Positions 55,571-64,000 of a DNA stretch of 64,000 nucleotides are shown here, in pieces. Source of the stretch: Endozoicomonas montiporae CL-33 (GTDB lineage: Bacteria > Pseudomonadota > Gammaproteobacteria > Pseudomonadales > Endozoicomonadaceae); the NCBI RefSeq assembly GCF_001583435.1, contig NZ_CP013251.1, forward strand, positions 2,989,215 through 3,053,214, read 5' to 3'. Below the pieces are notes generated by a model that did no database searches, had not been told where the DNA came from, and was given only the letters and a program-made list of their open reading frames with translations. Position 1 is the first letter of the stretch. The number at the start of each line of letters is the position of its first letter. The position numbers and the translations under genes were made by a program.

Positions 55571-57622
55571 TCAGAGTGATTTCAGCTTGTTCTTCAATTC
55601 ATTGATATAACCGGACTCTACCGGCTCTTTACTGGCATAACGACACTGAATGTATTCTTTTACAAATGCCCACACAGCTTCAGACAGTTCAGGATGTTCC
55701 GCTTCAATACGCTTTGCCAGACTCCATTCGCCTTCACCCGCTTTTATCTGAACGCCTGAACGTTGTAGCCTGCCCAGAAACTGACTGTATAACCGAGTCA
55801 GTTCGTCTTTGCTATCCCGGTGGTATAACAGCATTAGACTGCTAACTAACAGCACCATAAAAATAACCGACACCAGCAAGCCGGTTTGCTGCCATTGAGG
55901 ATATCCACCCCCAAGTAGCCCTTTCAGTAAAGCCTGCTGCTGTTCACGTTGATAATCAATGACTGTTCGCTGCCAGCGATACTCGAGGTTTTCATAAAAC
56001 AGCCTGAACTGATTCAACAAGGTGACATTACGAAAATGAAAAAGCGACAATGGCTGTTCATCAAGAAAACCGCCACCCAGACCCAATGCTGACTGCAAAC
56101 CCCCTGAAATACGCTCTGGAGCAATCGCATTGGTCGGGTCATAACGCACCCAGCCTTTTCCGGACACCCAGATTTCAGCCCAGGCGTGGGCGTCAAACTG
56201 TCTTACCTGAATCATATTCTGCTCCGGCTTGAGTTCCCCCCCCTGATAACCGGATACCACTCTGGCAGGCACTCCGGCTGCCCGCATCATAAAAACAAAA
56301 GCGCCCGCATAATGGGCACAAAACCCCTGTCTGGCAGAAAACAGAAAGCGATCAATACTTTCACCCGCCATCAGTGGTGGCGACAGGGTGTAAGCAAAGT
56401 TCTGCTCCTTAAAGTACTGCAGTATACGTTCAGCCAGTTGTTGTGGCTGACCTTTGACCGACAACATCCACCGCCTTGCCATTCTTCGGGTTTGGGGATT
56501 ACCTCTGGGTAACTGCAGATTATGCCTTCGCAACCAGTCAGGCAAAACCGTCGAAAGCCCTGACTCTTTGCCTGAAAACGTGCTGCTAGAAAACGTGCTG
56601 CTGGAAAAGGAATACACCTGACGTTCATACAGCTTGCTGCCAGCCTCAAGTCGTAACGTTCGCATCAGCAGATAGTTTTTCAGGTTCCGGGTAGCAGGCC
56701 CCAGAGTCACCAGCCAGGGATTACCGGTTGCTTCAAGCAATACCTCGTAACGATAGCCATCCGGCTGCGATGACCACCATTCCACCGGCTGTCGCTGATC
56801 CTGCTGCCATTCGGTGACAGCAACGCCTTTGCTGACCAGATCGGCCGTTGACGACTGATACCAGCTTTTTCCATCAAACTGATCCAGCACCACCATGCGC
56901 CAGTAGCGTTCCTGCGCCATCGGCAGACTACCTTCAAACACCGCGCGGAATGCCAGTTCGTCAGACTGACTAAGTCGGGCGATATCCCCGGGAGCCATAC
57001 GATCACTGACGCCTGTAGTGGCACTGTAATCCGGCTGAGGTACCGACCATAAAGGATCAAGCCGGGGAACCAGAACAAACAACACCACAGTCAACGGTGC
57101 TGCCTGAAGTACCAAAACCAGACCGTACTTTAAACTGTTTTTTACCGGTAAAAGTTCATTACGACGATACAGTCCCTGCTGGGCAGCAATCAGTATCACC
57201 AGACACAGAACCAGATAACCCGCCTGCAACAGACTCTGGGAAAACAGTGCACTGGTGGTCACCACAAAGAAACCGATGTAGACCACCACCAGAGCGTCAC
57301 GCCGTTGTCGCATTTCTAACAGTTTGAGCGAGTAAGCACCGCCCAGCACCGACACCATCGACTCCAGTGTCCACAAGGGTTGAAAGCTGACGGCCACCGT
57401 TCCCAGTGACAGGGCAATCAGCGCTGAACGCAACCAGAGGGGCGGCCAGAACAAGCGCCCGTACCATAACGCCAGCCGCCAGATAAAACAAAACAGAGCA
57501 ATGACAAACAGAGGGATGGGCAATACGTCCCGCAACGGCAACAAAACCATGACCTGAGCCACCAGCAGCCAGACCACTGACGTACGACTGATACTCTGTT
57601 CCAGTCTGTGCCCGTCAGACAT
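55571..57622 (-). CDS. tgpA: TgpA-type membrane transglutaminase-like protein (DUF3488-transglutaminase core-DUF4129)
   Basis: 683 residues from ATG 57622 (MSDGHRLEQS); the frame is open 59 codons further, into the preceding gene, and that part is not conserved. About five transmembrane helices at the N-terminus, then a periplasmic transglutaminase core with the catalytic triad in GFCAHYAG (Cys), FDAHAWAE (His) and RYDPTNA (Asp), one more transmembrane helix near 570-590, and a C-terminal DUF4129-like tail. P. aeruginosa TgpA is essential; its exact reaction is unsettled. Third gene of moxR-DUF58-tgpA. Confidence 0.88.
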   Translation of the reverse strand: MSDGHRLEQSISRTSVVWLLVAQVMVLLPLRDVLPIPLFVIALFCFIWRLALWYGRLFWPPLWLRSALIALSLGTVAVSFQPLWTLESMVSVLGGAYSLKLLEMRQRRDALVVVYIGFFVVTTSALFSQSLLQAGYLVLCLVILIAAQQGLYRRNELLPVKNSLKYGLVLVLQAAPLTVVLFVLVPRLDPLWSVPQPDYSATTGVSDRMAPGDIARLSQSDELAFRAVFEGSLPMAQERYWRMVVLDQFDGKSWYQSSTADLVSKGVAVTEWQQDQRQPVEWWSSQPDGYRYEVLLEATGNPWLVTLGPATRNLKNYLLMRTLRLEAGSKLYERQVYSFSSSTFSSSTFSGKESGLSTVLPDWLRRHNLQLPRGNPQTRRMARRWMLSVKGQPQQLAERILQYFKEQNFAYTLSPPLMAGESIDRFLFSARQGFCAHYAGAFVFMMRAAGVPARVVSGYQGGELKPEQNMIQVRQFDAHAWAEIWVSGKGWVRYDPTNAIAPERISGGLQSALGLGGGFLDEQPLSLFHFRNVTLLNQFRLFYENLEYRWQRTVIDYQREQQQALLKGLLGGGYPQWQQTGLLVSVIFMVLLVSSLMLLYHRDSKDELTRLYSQFLGRLQRSGVQIKAGEGEWSLAKRIEAEHPELSEAVWAFVKEYIQCRYASKEPVESGYINELKNKLKSL

Positions 57623-58592
57623 TCTGAGTATCCAAATCGGTTTGAAACAATGAAAGAGACTGCAGGCAGTCATACAGATGTCGCTGTCCCGTAGCCGGGC
57701 TGATCCAGACACCAGGCAGTTCAAGCCCATAAGGCTGCTTCTGTCGTTCACATCGCAGACACCAGCCCGTAAGAACGGATAATTTAGCTTCCACCCCATA
57801 GCCTGGAGCGTCGTTTAATGACAAAACACAATCCTGGCCTGCAGGCTGATCAAAGGTTTTCGTGTTCAGCTCATGGCGACGGGCATAGCCTTTCCAGTCC
57901 ACATGCCCGCTGGAATCTCCAGCCTGATAGCGACGCACACCGGCAAACTCTTCCAGTCCGGACATCATGGTTCCAGCCCGACTGCCATCGGGGTTCCGGC
58001 TCGAAGGAAGTGGGTGACCATCATCAATCAACGGAAAAACCAACACACCCGTGTCCAGAGGCTGCCAGCTCCAGGTTTTGCATAATCCCAGAGGATAAAG
58101 GCTCTCAATCCGCAGTAGTCCCGGCGCCAGCCAGCCCCGCTGATGCCCTGTAACATGCAGGTCGATCTGGGTAGCTCCCCGAGTATCAACGATTAAATAT
58201 TCATGTTCGGGCCAGCCCAGTTTAATAGCAACCCGTTCGCGATCATGCCCCTCAATCTCAACGGTGACTCTGACTGCCTGTCCAACATGAGCCGCCTCAC
58301 CACCAAGGCTACGAATGGTCAGTCCGGCCAGGTTCCTCCAGGTGTGGAATATGGCGAGCATAAACAGACTGACCATAAAAAATGCCATAGCCAATGCAAG
58401 ACTGTTGACGTAATTCACTGCCATCAGAAACAGTAGTAAAGCGACCAGTAGCCAGATCATTCCGGGCAGGCTGGGCAGAATGTATATACGTCTCTGATCT
58501 AATGTGACCTGCCTGACAGGTGTCCTTTTTCCCAGAATGAATTGCGAAATCCGTTGCCGGGCTTTATGCATTCGCTGTTTAAATGGCCTCAT
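57615..58592 (-). CDS. DUF58 family membrane protein
   Basis: 325 residues with two transmembrane helices (~43-85) and a beta-rich plus von Willebrand-like region. The DUF58 signature GLEEFAGVRRYQAGDSSGHVDWKGYAR-type is clear. DUF58 proteins pair with MoxR ATPases and are thought to act in envelope protein maturation. Overlaps tgpA by eight bases and follows moxR by 11 bp, so the three are one operon. Confidence 0.88.
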   Translation of the reverse strand: MRPFKQRMHKARQRISQFILGKRTPVRQVTLDQRRIYILPSLPGMIWLLVALLLFLMAVNYVNSLALAMAFFMVSLFMLAIFHTWRNLAGLTIRSLGGEAAHVGQAVRVTVEIEGHDRERVAIKLGWPEHEYLIVDTRGATQIDLHVTGHQRGWLAPGLLRIESLYPLGLCKTWSWQPLDTGVLVFPLIDDGHPLPSSRNPDGSRAGTMMSGLEEFAGVRRYQAGDSSGHVDWKGYARRHELNTKTFDQPAGQDCVLSLNDAPGYGVEAKLSVLTGWCLRCERQKQPYGLELPGVWISPATGQRHLYDCLQSLSLFQTDLDTQNV

Positions 58593-58603
58593 GCTGAAAC
58601 ACC

Positions 58604-59503
58604 TCAGCCTGCCACATCAACACTGGCCAACAACGCCTGCGCTGACATTCCGGCTTCACGCCCCATCAGGCGATGTTCAGCCACTGAAGAAAAGACTGCC
58701 TGCAGGTCTTCGGGAATCGCGTAATCTCTGTCGTGTAACAGCGCCCAGGCTTTACTCGCTTGTAACAGCGCCAGACTGGCCCGCGGAGACAAGCCGGTCA
58801 CAAATTCACTGGAAAGTCGTGTGGCAGTGACAACACGTAACAGGTATTTCAGAAAATGGTCACTGGCATGAACGGCTTCCGTCTGCAGCTGAGCATTTTT
58901 CAGCCCATCGGAGGACAATACCGGCTGACATTGCTGCAGCTGGCTGCGTCCGGCTTCACCTTTCAACAAGGATAATTCTGACGCCTGATCCGGATACCCC
59001 AGCTGAATGCGCATCAGAAAACGATCCAGCTGCGACTCAGGAAGGGCAAAGGTTCCCTCCTGAACGGAAGGGTTCCGGGTCGCAATCACAAAGAAAGGCG
59101 ATGGCAACGTCAGGGACCTTCCCTCAACCGTCACCTGTCGTTCTTCCATCGCTTCCAGCAGGGCACTCTGGGTTCTGGGCGAAGCCCGGTTGATCTCGTC
59201 AGCCAGTACCAGCTGGGAAAACACCGGACCTTCATGAAAGCGGAAGGACTCGGTCTGTTTCTCAAAAACAGAGACACCAATGATATCCGCTGGCAACAGG
59301 TCACTGGTAAACTGTATGCGCTGATAGTCCAGCCCCATCACGGTCGCCAGACCATGAGCCAGTGTAGTTTTGCCCATGCCGGGCAGGTCTTCCACCAGCA
59401 GATGTCCTCCCGAAAGAAGACAGCAGACAGCCAGTCGCACTTCGTGCTCTTTACCCTTAATCAGATCATTAAGACCATGAATGCACTGGTGCAACTCATT
59501 CAT
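58604..59503 (-). CDS. MoxR-family AAA+ ATPase
   Basis: 299 residues. Walker A LPGMGKTT (~40-47), Walker B LADEINRA, sensor 1 FFVIATRNPSVQEG and the sensor-2 region with the C-terminal lid SPRASLALLQASKAWAL. MoxR ATPases act as chaperones for metal-binding or VWA proteins; here the partners are the DUF58 and TgpA proteins in the same operon. Confidence 0.92.
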   Translation of the reverse strand: MNELHQCIHGLNDLIKGKEHEVRLAVCCLLSGGHLLVEDLPGMGKTTLAHGLATVMGLDYQRIQFTSDLLPADIIGVSVFEKQTESFRFHEGPVFSQLVLADEINRASPRTQSALLEAMEERQVTVEGRSLTLPSPFFVIATRNPSVQEGTFALPESQLDRFLMRIQLGYPDQASELSLLKGEAGRSQLQQCQPVLSSDGLKNAQLQTEAVHASDHFLKYLLRVVTATRLSSEFVTGLSPRASLALLQASKAWALLHDRDYAIPEDLQAVFSSVAEHRLMGREAGMSAQALLASVDVAG

Positions 59504-59543
59504 TCAAGTGAACCTGTTATTGTTATTGGTGGTTATGAGAGAG

Positions 59544-59567
59544 ACCTGCCGATTATTATCGGCAGGT
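59544..59567 (-). other. perfect 10-bp hairpin between metZ and moxR
   Basis: ACCTGCCGAT, loop TATT, ATCGGCAGGT. Very stable, but with no U-run on either side. It lies between two genes of the same direction and may be a processing site or a symmetric operator for the moxR operon. Confidence 0.5.
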
Positions 59568-59648
59568 GAGGCTGGTTTCAAGCAACTCAGGAGCCTGTCC
59601 GAGATTCGTATCATGAAAGCACAAAAGCCTTTCTTCAAATTTTTGGCA

Positions 59649-60842
59649 TTAAAGCTGGCTCAGTCCCCTTTCAAGATCACGCTTGAGGTCCTCAATATTC
59701 TCCAGACCAACCGCAATGCGTACCAGATTTTCGGTAATACCTGAGCGAGCCTTGTCTTCATCAGACAAACGACAGTGTGTCGTGGTTGCCGGATGAGTGA
59801 TGGTCGTCCGGGTGTCTCCCAGATTCGCGGTACGGGACATGATCTGAACATTGTCCAGAACCGTCCAGGCCTGTTGGCGCCCGCCCCTGACTTCAAAGGC
59901 CAGTACACCTCCAAAGCCTTTTTGCTGCCGTCTGGCCAGCTCGTGGCCGAGATGTGAAGGTAGCCCCGAATAATGCACCACCTCTACCGCCGGATGCTCA
60001 TTCAGCCACTGTGCCAGAGCCAGAGTATTACGACAATGGGCTTCCATACGCAGGCTGAGTGTTTCCAGCCCCTTATAAAAGTTCCAGGCATTGAAAGGGC
60101 TGAGGCAGGCACCGGCGGCCCGTTGCCATAAATGCATCTCTTCGATCAACTCTGCCTTGCCCACCGCAACGCCACCCATACAACGCCCCTGACCGTCAAT
60201 GTATTTGGTGGCAGAATGCACAACAATGTCAGCACCCAGTTTCAAGGGTTGTTGGAGCGCAGGCGTGCAGAAGCAGTTATCAACCATCAAATAAGCGTCG
60301 TTTTCATGGGCAATGCTTGCCATGAGTTCGAGGTCAACCACTTCGCCCCGCGGATTGGAAGGCGTTTCAAGAAACAGTAACTTTGTTTCCGGGCGCATGG
60401 CGTTGCGCCACTGTTGGTAGTCGGTAAAGTCAACAAACGTGGTTTTGACGCCAAACTTGTCCAGGTATTTGGCAAAAATCGTGAAGGTCGTCCCGAACAC
60501 ACTGCGGGAACAGATAACGTGATCGCGAGCCTGCAACAAGCCCATACACATTCCCAGTATGGCTGCCATGCCCGACGACGAGGCACAGGCCATTTCCCCA
60601 CCTTCCAGTGCCGCCATACGGTCTTCAAACATTTTGATGGACGGATTGGTATAACGGGAGTAAACATTGCCCTCTTCGTCACCGGCAAACACAGCCTGCG
60701 CCTGGGCAGCACTGTCATAGGCAAAGCTGGAGGTAAGATAAATCGCCTCGCTGTGCTCCCTTTCACCGCTGCGAATCGATCCTGCACGAATAGCCTGTGT
60801 TTCAAAGGCCCAGTCCGATGTTATTTTGTCGTTATCTTTCAT
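59649..60842 (-). CDS. metZ: O-succinylhomoserine sulfhydrylase
   Basis: PLP enzyme of the Cys/Met metabolism family making homocysteine directly from O-succinylhomoserine and sulfide. 397 residues from ATG 60842 (MKDNDKITSDW), with GGGA upstream; 14 further codons are open. Family marks: YSRYTNPS, SSGMAAI, and the PLP-lysine SATKYIDGQGRCMGG. The TSSFAYDSAAQA and GQGRCMGGV segments favour MetZ over MetB. No terminator with a U-run follows; a hairpin lies downstream. Confidence 0.9.
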   Translation of the reverse strand: MKDNDKITSDWAFETQAIRAGSIRSGEREHSEAIYLTSSFAYDSAAQAQAVFAGDEEGNVYSRYTNPSIKMFEDRMAALEGGEMACASSSGMAAILGMCMGLLQARDHVICSRSVFGTTFTIFAKYLDKFGVKTTFVDFTDYQQWRNAMRPETKLLFLETPSNPRGEVVDLELMASIAHENDAYLMVDNCFCTPALQQPLKLGADIVVHSATKYIDGQGRCMGGVAVGKAELIEEMHLWQRAAGACLSPFNAWNFYKGLETLSLRMEAHCRNTLALAQWLNEHPAVEVVHYSGLPSHLGHELARRQQKGFGGVLAFEVRGGRQQAWTVLDNVQIMSRTANLGDTRTTITHPATTTHCRLSDEDKARSGITENLVRIAVGLENIEDLKRDLERGLSQL

Positions 60843-61116
60843 GGAATTTCCCGAGATCAGAGCTGACAGCCCGTGTCTGAACACCTGTAAAAATAAAACA
60901 GATCTAATACCAACCCGTTCGCAATAGCGAAGGAAGTTTAAAATAACGAAATTAATCCGGCATTAACAGTACCAATTAGGTAGATTCCGATAATTCACCG
61001 AAAAGCTGTGACTGGTTGTAATATGTTAAACTGTTCTGTTTTTTTGAATGTATATCTTGCGCTTCTATAGCTTTATAGCAGTGCCAGTTCATTGAAACGC
61101 ATCAGGAACCGGAGTC
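60843..61116. other. metZ-xni divergent region
   Basis: 274 AT-rich bases with no gene. It should hold both divergent promoters. A small hairpin TTCGC-AATA-GCGAA lies near 60918-60931; nothing else stands out. Confidence 0.4.
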
Positions 61117-61884
61117 ATGCGCCCTCACCTGTTATTAATCGATGCCCTGAATCTTATTCGCCGGATCCATGCGGCTGTAAAAGCGCCCGACGACAGCAGC
61201 CAGGTGGACGGAGCTATTTCTTCAACGGTTTCATCTCTGTCAAGAGCGCTGCATGACAGTCAGCCCAGTCACGCTCTGGTGGTTTTTGATGGCAGCCCGC
61301 CCACCTGGCGACATGAGTTGTACCCGGACTACAAGAGCCAACGCAAACCCATGCCAGACGTGTTGTATAACCGTCTGGGTGATTTTAATCACGCCTTTTT
61401 GCAGATGGGTATCAAGACCTTTCGGCGTTCCGGTCTGGAAGCCGATGATGTAATTGCTTCCATAGCCTGTAAAGCCATGGAGGCAGGGGTTGCCGTGACT
61501 ATTCTCTCGACAGACCGCAGCTTTCAACAGCTATTAACGGTTCCCGGCATAAGATTGCGAGATCATTTCCAGAAGCTGGATCATACTACTGAAACGGTCT
61601 GCCAACAGATGGGCTTAAAGCCTGAGCAACTGGTCGATTACTGGGCCATGGCCGGCAACGGTGATATCCCAGGCGTCCATGGTGTCGGCAATAAAGGGGC
61701 AGCCAAACTGATGCAGGAGTCTGGCAGTCTGGAACACGTTTTTCAGCAACAGGAACCAAAAGGAGCTGCAGCCAAGGTCTGCGATCAAAAAGATCAGGCT
61801 CTGCTGTCACAACGTCTGGCAGCGCTGGCGACCACTCTGGAGCTGGGTGTACGCCTGAAAGACCTGCGCTATGTCAGGGAGTGA
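61117..61884 (+). CDS. xni: flap endonuclease Xni (exonuclease IX)
   Basis: 255 residues similar to the 5' nuclease domain of DNA polymerase I but free-standing. LLLIDALNLIRR, DGSPPTWRHELYPDYKSQRK, the acidic metal site GLEADDVIAS, LSTDRSFQQLL, and the helix-hairpin-helix NGDIPGVHGVGNKGAAKL are all present. As in E. coli Xni, some metal-binding aspartates of the second site may be missing (DHFQK region). Its 3' end overlaps the convergent solute-binding protein gene by 11 bp. Confidence 0.92.
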   Translation: MRPHLLLIDALNLIRRIHAAVKAPDDSSQVDGAISSTVSSLSRALHDSQPSHALVVFDGSPPTWRHELYPDYKSQRKPMPDVLYNRLGDFNHAFLQMGIKTFRRSGLEADDVIASIACKAMEAGVAVTILSTDRSFQQLLTVPGIRLRDHFQKLDHTTETVCQQMGLKPEQLVDYWAMAGNGDIPGVHGVGNKGAAKLMQESGSLEHVFQQQEPKGAAAKVCDQKDQALLSQRLAALATTLELGVRLKDLRYVRE

Positions 61885-63775
61885 CATCCTGTTTGTCCTC
61901 AGCCGGTAAATCCTTTCGCCACCAGGTACTGAAAGGCGTGGAATAAACCGGTGATGTTTTCGGCCAGGCAAAGACATCCCTGTGGGCAACCCGCATCGAA
62001 TCGGAATACCACTTGGGAATACCGTAATGTTGCCAAAGCAACATTCGATCAAGGCTCCGGGTCAGCGATTTCAGTTCGTCACTGCTTTTCGCCTGAGGAA
62101 TTTTGTCCAGTAACACGTCAATGGCCGGTTGTTTGATACCGGCAAAGTTGTGACTGCCTTCGGCATCTGCACGCTCTGAATGAAAATAGTCAAACAGCTC
62201 GGAATCCGGTGCCAGCGACTGGGGGAGTATGCGTTCGACCATATCATACTCGTGCGCCCTGAGCTGGCGAATGTACTGTGCAGCATCGGCTCTGACCAGA
62301 GTCATTTCAATTCCAATGGTTGCCAGATTCTTTTTCAATGCCGTCAGGTAAGTTTCCGAGCTGGCCCCTTTTTCCAAAAACGAAAAACGCATAGGTTTAC
62401 CGGTTTCCCTGTGTATCAGGGTGTTACCTTTCAGCGTCCAGCCTGCGTCTTTTAACAGTTCAAGCGCCCGCTTCTGCTGTTTTCGGACAGAACCGTCGCC
62501 TGAGGTAAAAGAGGGTTTGAAGGGTTGTGTTAATAATTCAGGCGGTTGTTGTTCTTTCGCGAGCTTCAGCCACTTCATTTCTTCCTTGTCCGGCACACCG
62601 GTTGATGACATGGGTGAATTGGGAAAATAACTGGCAGAACGCTTGTAGGCACTGTAGAAAATGGACTTATTGACCCACTCATAATCAAACATCAGGCTGA
62701 TGGCTTCCCGAACCCTCCGGTCATCGAACGGTGCCCGGCGGGTATTAAAAAACATAAATGAGCTGCCATAAGCCATCTGATGGGGAATCAGCCTTTTTCT
62801 GATCTTCCCTTCCCGAACCGCGGCAAAGTCATAGCTGGTATTCCAGTGTTTGGCGATGACTTCAAGGTGCAGATCATGCCCACCCGCCTTGAACGACTCG
62901 AAAGCCATGTTGTAATCACGGTGGAAGTGAAGCGTGATTTTGTCGAAGTTGTAACGCCCTTTGTTGACGGGCAGATCTTTGCCCCAGTAATCCTTGACCC
63001 GACTGAAGGTTACCGAAACTCCGGGTTTTACCCGGGTAATTTTATAAGGACCACTGTGCAGCATGGGTTCCAGTGTTGTCTTGCTGATGTCGTGTTTGCT
63101 CCAGTAGTGGCTGGGCAGCACAGGAAGTTCAGCCACCCGCAGCAGTTGTGACCGGGTGCCGGTCTGTTTGAAGTTAAAACGAACCTTATGCTCATCCAGT
63201 TTTTCTACGTTTTTCACCGGTTCCAGTTGCATTCTGTAGCGGGGGTGGCCTTTTTCGCCGAGTTCCCGAAAAGAAAACACAACATCGTCTGCAGTAATCG
63301 GCTTGCCGTCGTGGAAGCGGGCTTCCGGACGAAGTTCGAAGACGATCCAGCTATTATCGTCGGCGTATTCTACCGATTTGGCGATAAGGCCATAGGCTGT
63401 CTGTATTTCATCACCGGAAGGGCTGTACTGCCCGGTTCCTACCATCAGCGGCTCATTGAATTCGGAAAAGCCATAACGCATGTAGTTGTAGGAAGGCGCA
63501 AGGGCAGGCGTGACACCTTTGGCTGAATAGGGGTTCAGAGAATCAAAGGTACCGTGAACAAACAGGCTGACGTCACCGCCTTTTGGGGCGTCGGGGTTTA
63601 CATAGTCAAAATGTTTAAAATCAGGTGGATATTTCAGCTCGTCAAATCTGGATAAACCATGGGAACAGTGGGCAACAGGAGGCAGTGGTTTGGCACCAGC
63701 AATGGCTGCATAGCCAACAATGAAGAGTATCAGAACCGAAGACAGCGCCAGCCTGAAGCAAGTAAGTAACGGCAT
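61874..63775 (-). CDS. extracellular solute-binding protein, family 5 (YejA-like)
   Basis: 633 residues with a signal peptide (FRLALSSVLILFIVGYAAIAGAKP). SBP_bac_5 features: DFKHFDYVNPDAPKGGDVSLF and GTFDSLNPYSAKG match YejA-type proteins; RPEARFHDGKPITADDVVFSF and SGPYKITRVKPG are typical of peptide/nickel ABC-transporter receptors. Likely delivers a peptide (in YejABEF, antimicrobial peptides or microcin C) to a membrane ABC transporter. No permease or ATPase gene is adjacent in the window, so the partner is unknown. Confidence 0.88.
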   Translation of the reverse strand: MPLLTCFRLALSSVLILFIVGYAAIAGAKPLPPVAHCSHGLSRFDELKYPPDFKHFDYVNPDAPKGGDVSLFVHGTFDSLNPYSAKGVTPALAPSYNYMRYGFSEFNEPLMVGTGQYSPSGDEIQTAYGLIAKSVEYADDNSWIVFELRPEARFHDGKPITADDVVFSFRELGEKGHPRYRMQLEPVKNVEKLDEHKVRFNFKQTGTRSQLLRVAELPVLPSHYWSKHDISKTTLEPMLHSGPYKITRVKPGVSVTFSRVKDYWGKDLPVNKGRYNFDKITLHFHRDYNMAFESFKAGGHDLHLEVIAKHWNTSYDFAAVREGKIRKRLIPHQMAYGSSFMFFNTRRAPFDDRRVREAISLMFDYEWVNKSIFYSAYKRSASYFPNSPMSSTGVPDKEEMKWLKLAKEQQPPELLTQPFKPSFTSGDGSVRKQQKRALELLKDAGWTLKGNTLIHRETGKPMRFSFLEKGASSETYLTALKKNLATIGIEMTLVRADAAQYIRQLRAHEYDMVERILPQSLAPDSELFDYFHSERADAEGSHNFAGIKQPAIDVLLDKIPQAKSSDELKSLTRSLDRMLLWQHYGIPKWYSDSMRVAHRDVFAWPKTSPVYSTPFSTWWRKDLPAEDKQDVTP

Positions 63776-63836
63776 ATTGACTCGTATTATTTTTTTAACG
63801 AAGAGTCACTATAGCAGCTCTTTAACGCCCCAAAAC

Positions 63837-63879
63837 TGAAAAGAGCCAACCTCCCGAAAGAAGTTGGCTCTTTTCTTAT
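63837..63879 (-). terminator. bidirectional-looking terminator at the right edge
   Basis: AAGAGCCAAC/GTTGGCTCTT 10-bp stem with a ~12-base loop, followed by TTCTT on the plus side and by TTTTCAG on the minus side. It ends the minus-strand gene entering from the right edge, before the solute-binding protein gene. Confidence 0.85.
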
Positions 63880-63901
63880 GAAACAGTTCAGTGTTGCGGT
63901 G

Positions 63902-64000
63902 TTAAGCGACTGCGGGCTCCAGATCAGCCTGAAGCTGCCGCGATTCGTAACGCGTCCACAGTAGTTTTGCCATACCAAGATAAAAGGTCAGACCACCAAA
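63902..64000 (-). CDS. C-terminal end of a probable membrane protein (cut by the window edge)
   Basis: The last 32 codons of a minus-strand gene: FGGLTFYLGMAKLLWTRYES and then RQLQADLEPAVA, stop TAA at 63902-63904. The pattern of a transmembrane helix followed by a polar cytoplasmic tail suggests an integral membrane protein. It ends just before the terminator at 63837-63879, which supports a real gene. Family cannot be told from this fragment. Confidence 0.6.
   Translation of the reverse strand, partial: FGGLTFYLGMAKLLWTRYESRQLQADLEPAVA

Noticed and set aside
60905..60965. ATACCAACCCG near metZ, and ATACCAACC near position 24, resembling the end of the 35682-35859 repeat
   Set aside because: Only about eight bases match, and no opposite end is found, so they are not convincing copies or remnants.
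1..64000. CRISPR array, rRNA genes, prophage or secretion-system cluster
   Set aside because: No regularly spaced direct repeats of CRISPR type, no rRNA sequence, no phage structural or secretion-apparatus genes were found in the window.

Overview
The window reads as a chromosomal segment of a marine gammaproteobacterium of the Oceanospirillales/Pseudomonas neighbourhood, most plausibly an Endozoicomonas-like animal symbiont. This is an inference from gene content, the Pseudomonas-like gene order at the left end and the large unrecognised proteins; no 16S gene is present to confirm it.

Left block (1-14.6 kb), conserved housekeeping. On the minus strand, in transcription order: gyrA, then serC-pheA-hisC-(tyrA-aroA fusion)-cmk-rpsA, the classical aromatic/serine/ribosomal supra-cluster with overlapping stops and starts. 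Divergent from gyrA on the plus strand: ubiG, a mupP-type HAD phosphatase and yciK. Between gyrA and ubiG lies a five-unit 12-bp tandem repeat. Between serC and gyrA lies a ~178-bp MITE-like inverted-repeat element.

Accessory block 1 (14.7-26 kb): a tandemly duplicated exported HAD acid phosphatase with an unknown exported partner, a proline-rich coiled-coil protein, an Old Yellow Enzyme gene broken by one in-frame TAA, a Ser-type sulfatase lipoprotein, a BCCT transporter, and an intact IS4-type insertion sequence with 17-bp inverted repeats and 6-bp target duplication.

Middle block (26.5-39 kb): a complete mukF-mukE-mukB condensin operon. An IS1380-family element sits inside the terminator hairpin of a tRNA-Ser(GGA)-tRNA-Arg(ACG) operon. 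Next come a second MITE-like repeat that supplies the 3' end of a small ORF, a DUF924 protein and a second-type Lon protease.

Accessory block 2 (39.4-46.9 kb): two overlapping giant genes (1089 and 1432 residues) of unknown function. Both have a beta-rich middle and a helical-repeat C-terminus; the second carries two PPPY motifs.

Right block (46.9-64 kb): riboflavin synthase, a Nudix hydrolase, a YbaK-type deacylase, ppnN, acnB, a hotdog thioesterase, a divergent macro-domain protein, the moxR-DUF58-tgpA transglutaminase operon, metZ, xni, a YejA-like solute-binding protein, and the 3' end of a membrane protein at the right edge.

The most promising uncharacterised material is the set of proteins with eukaryote-style features: the SH3-ligand-like coiled-coil protein (18.1 kb), the giant pair with PPxY motifs (39.4-46.9 kb) and the macro-domain protein (54.0 kb). 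They could be host-directed factors, but no secretion apparatus is visible in the window, so this remains a hypothesis.
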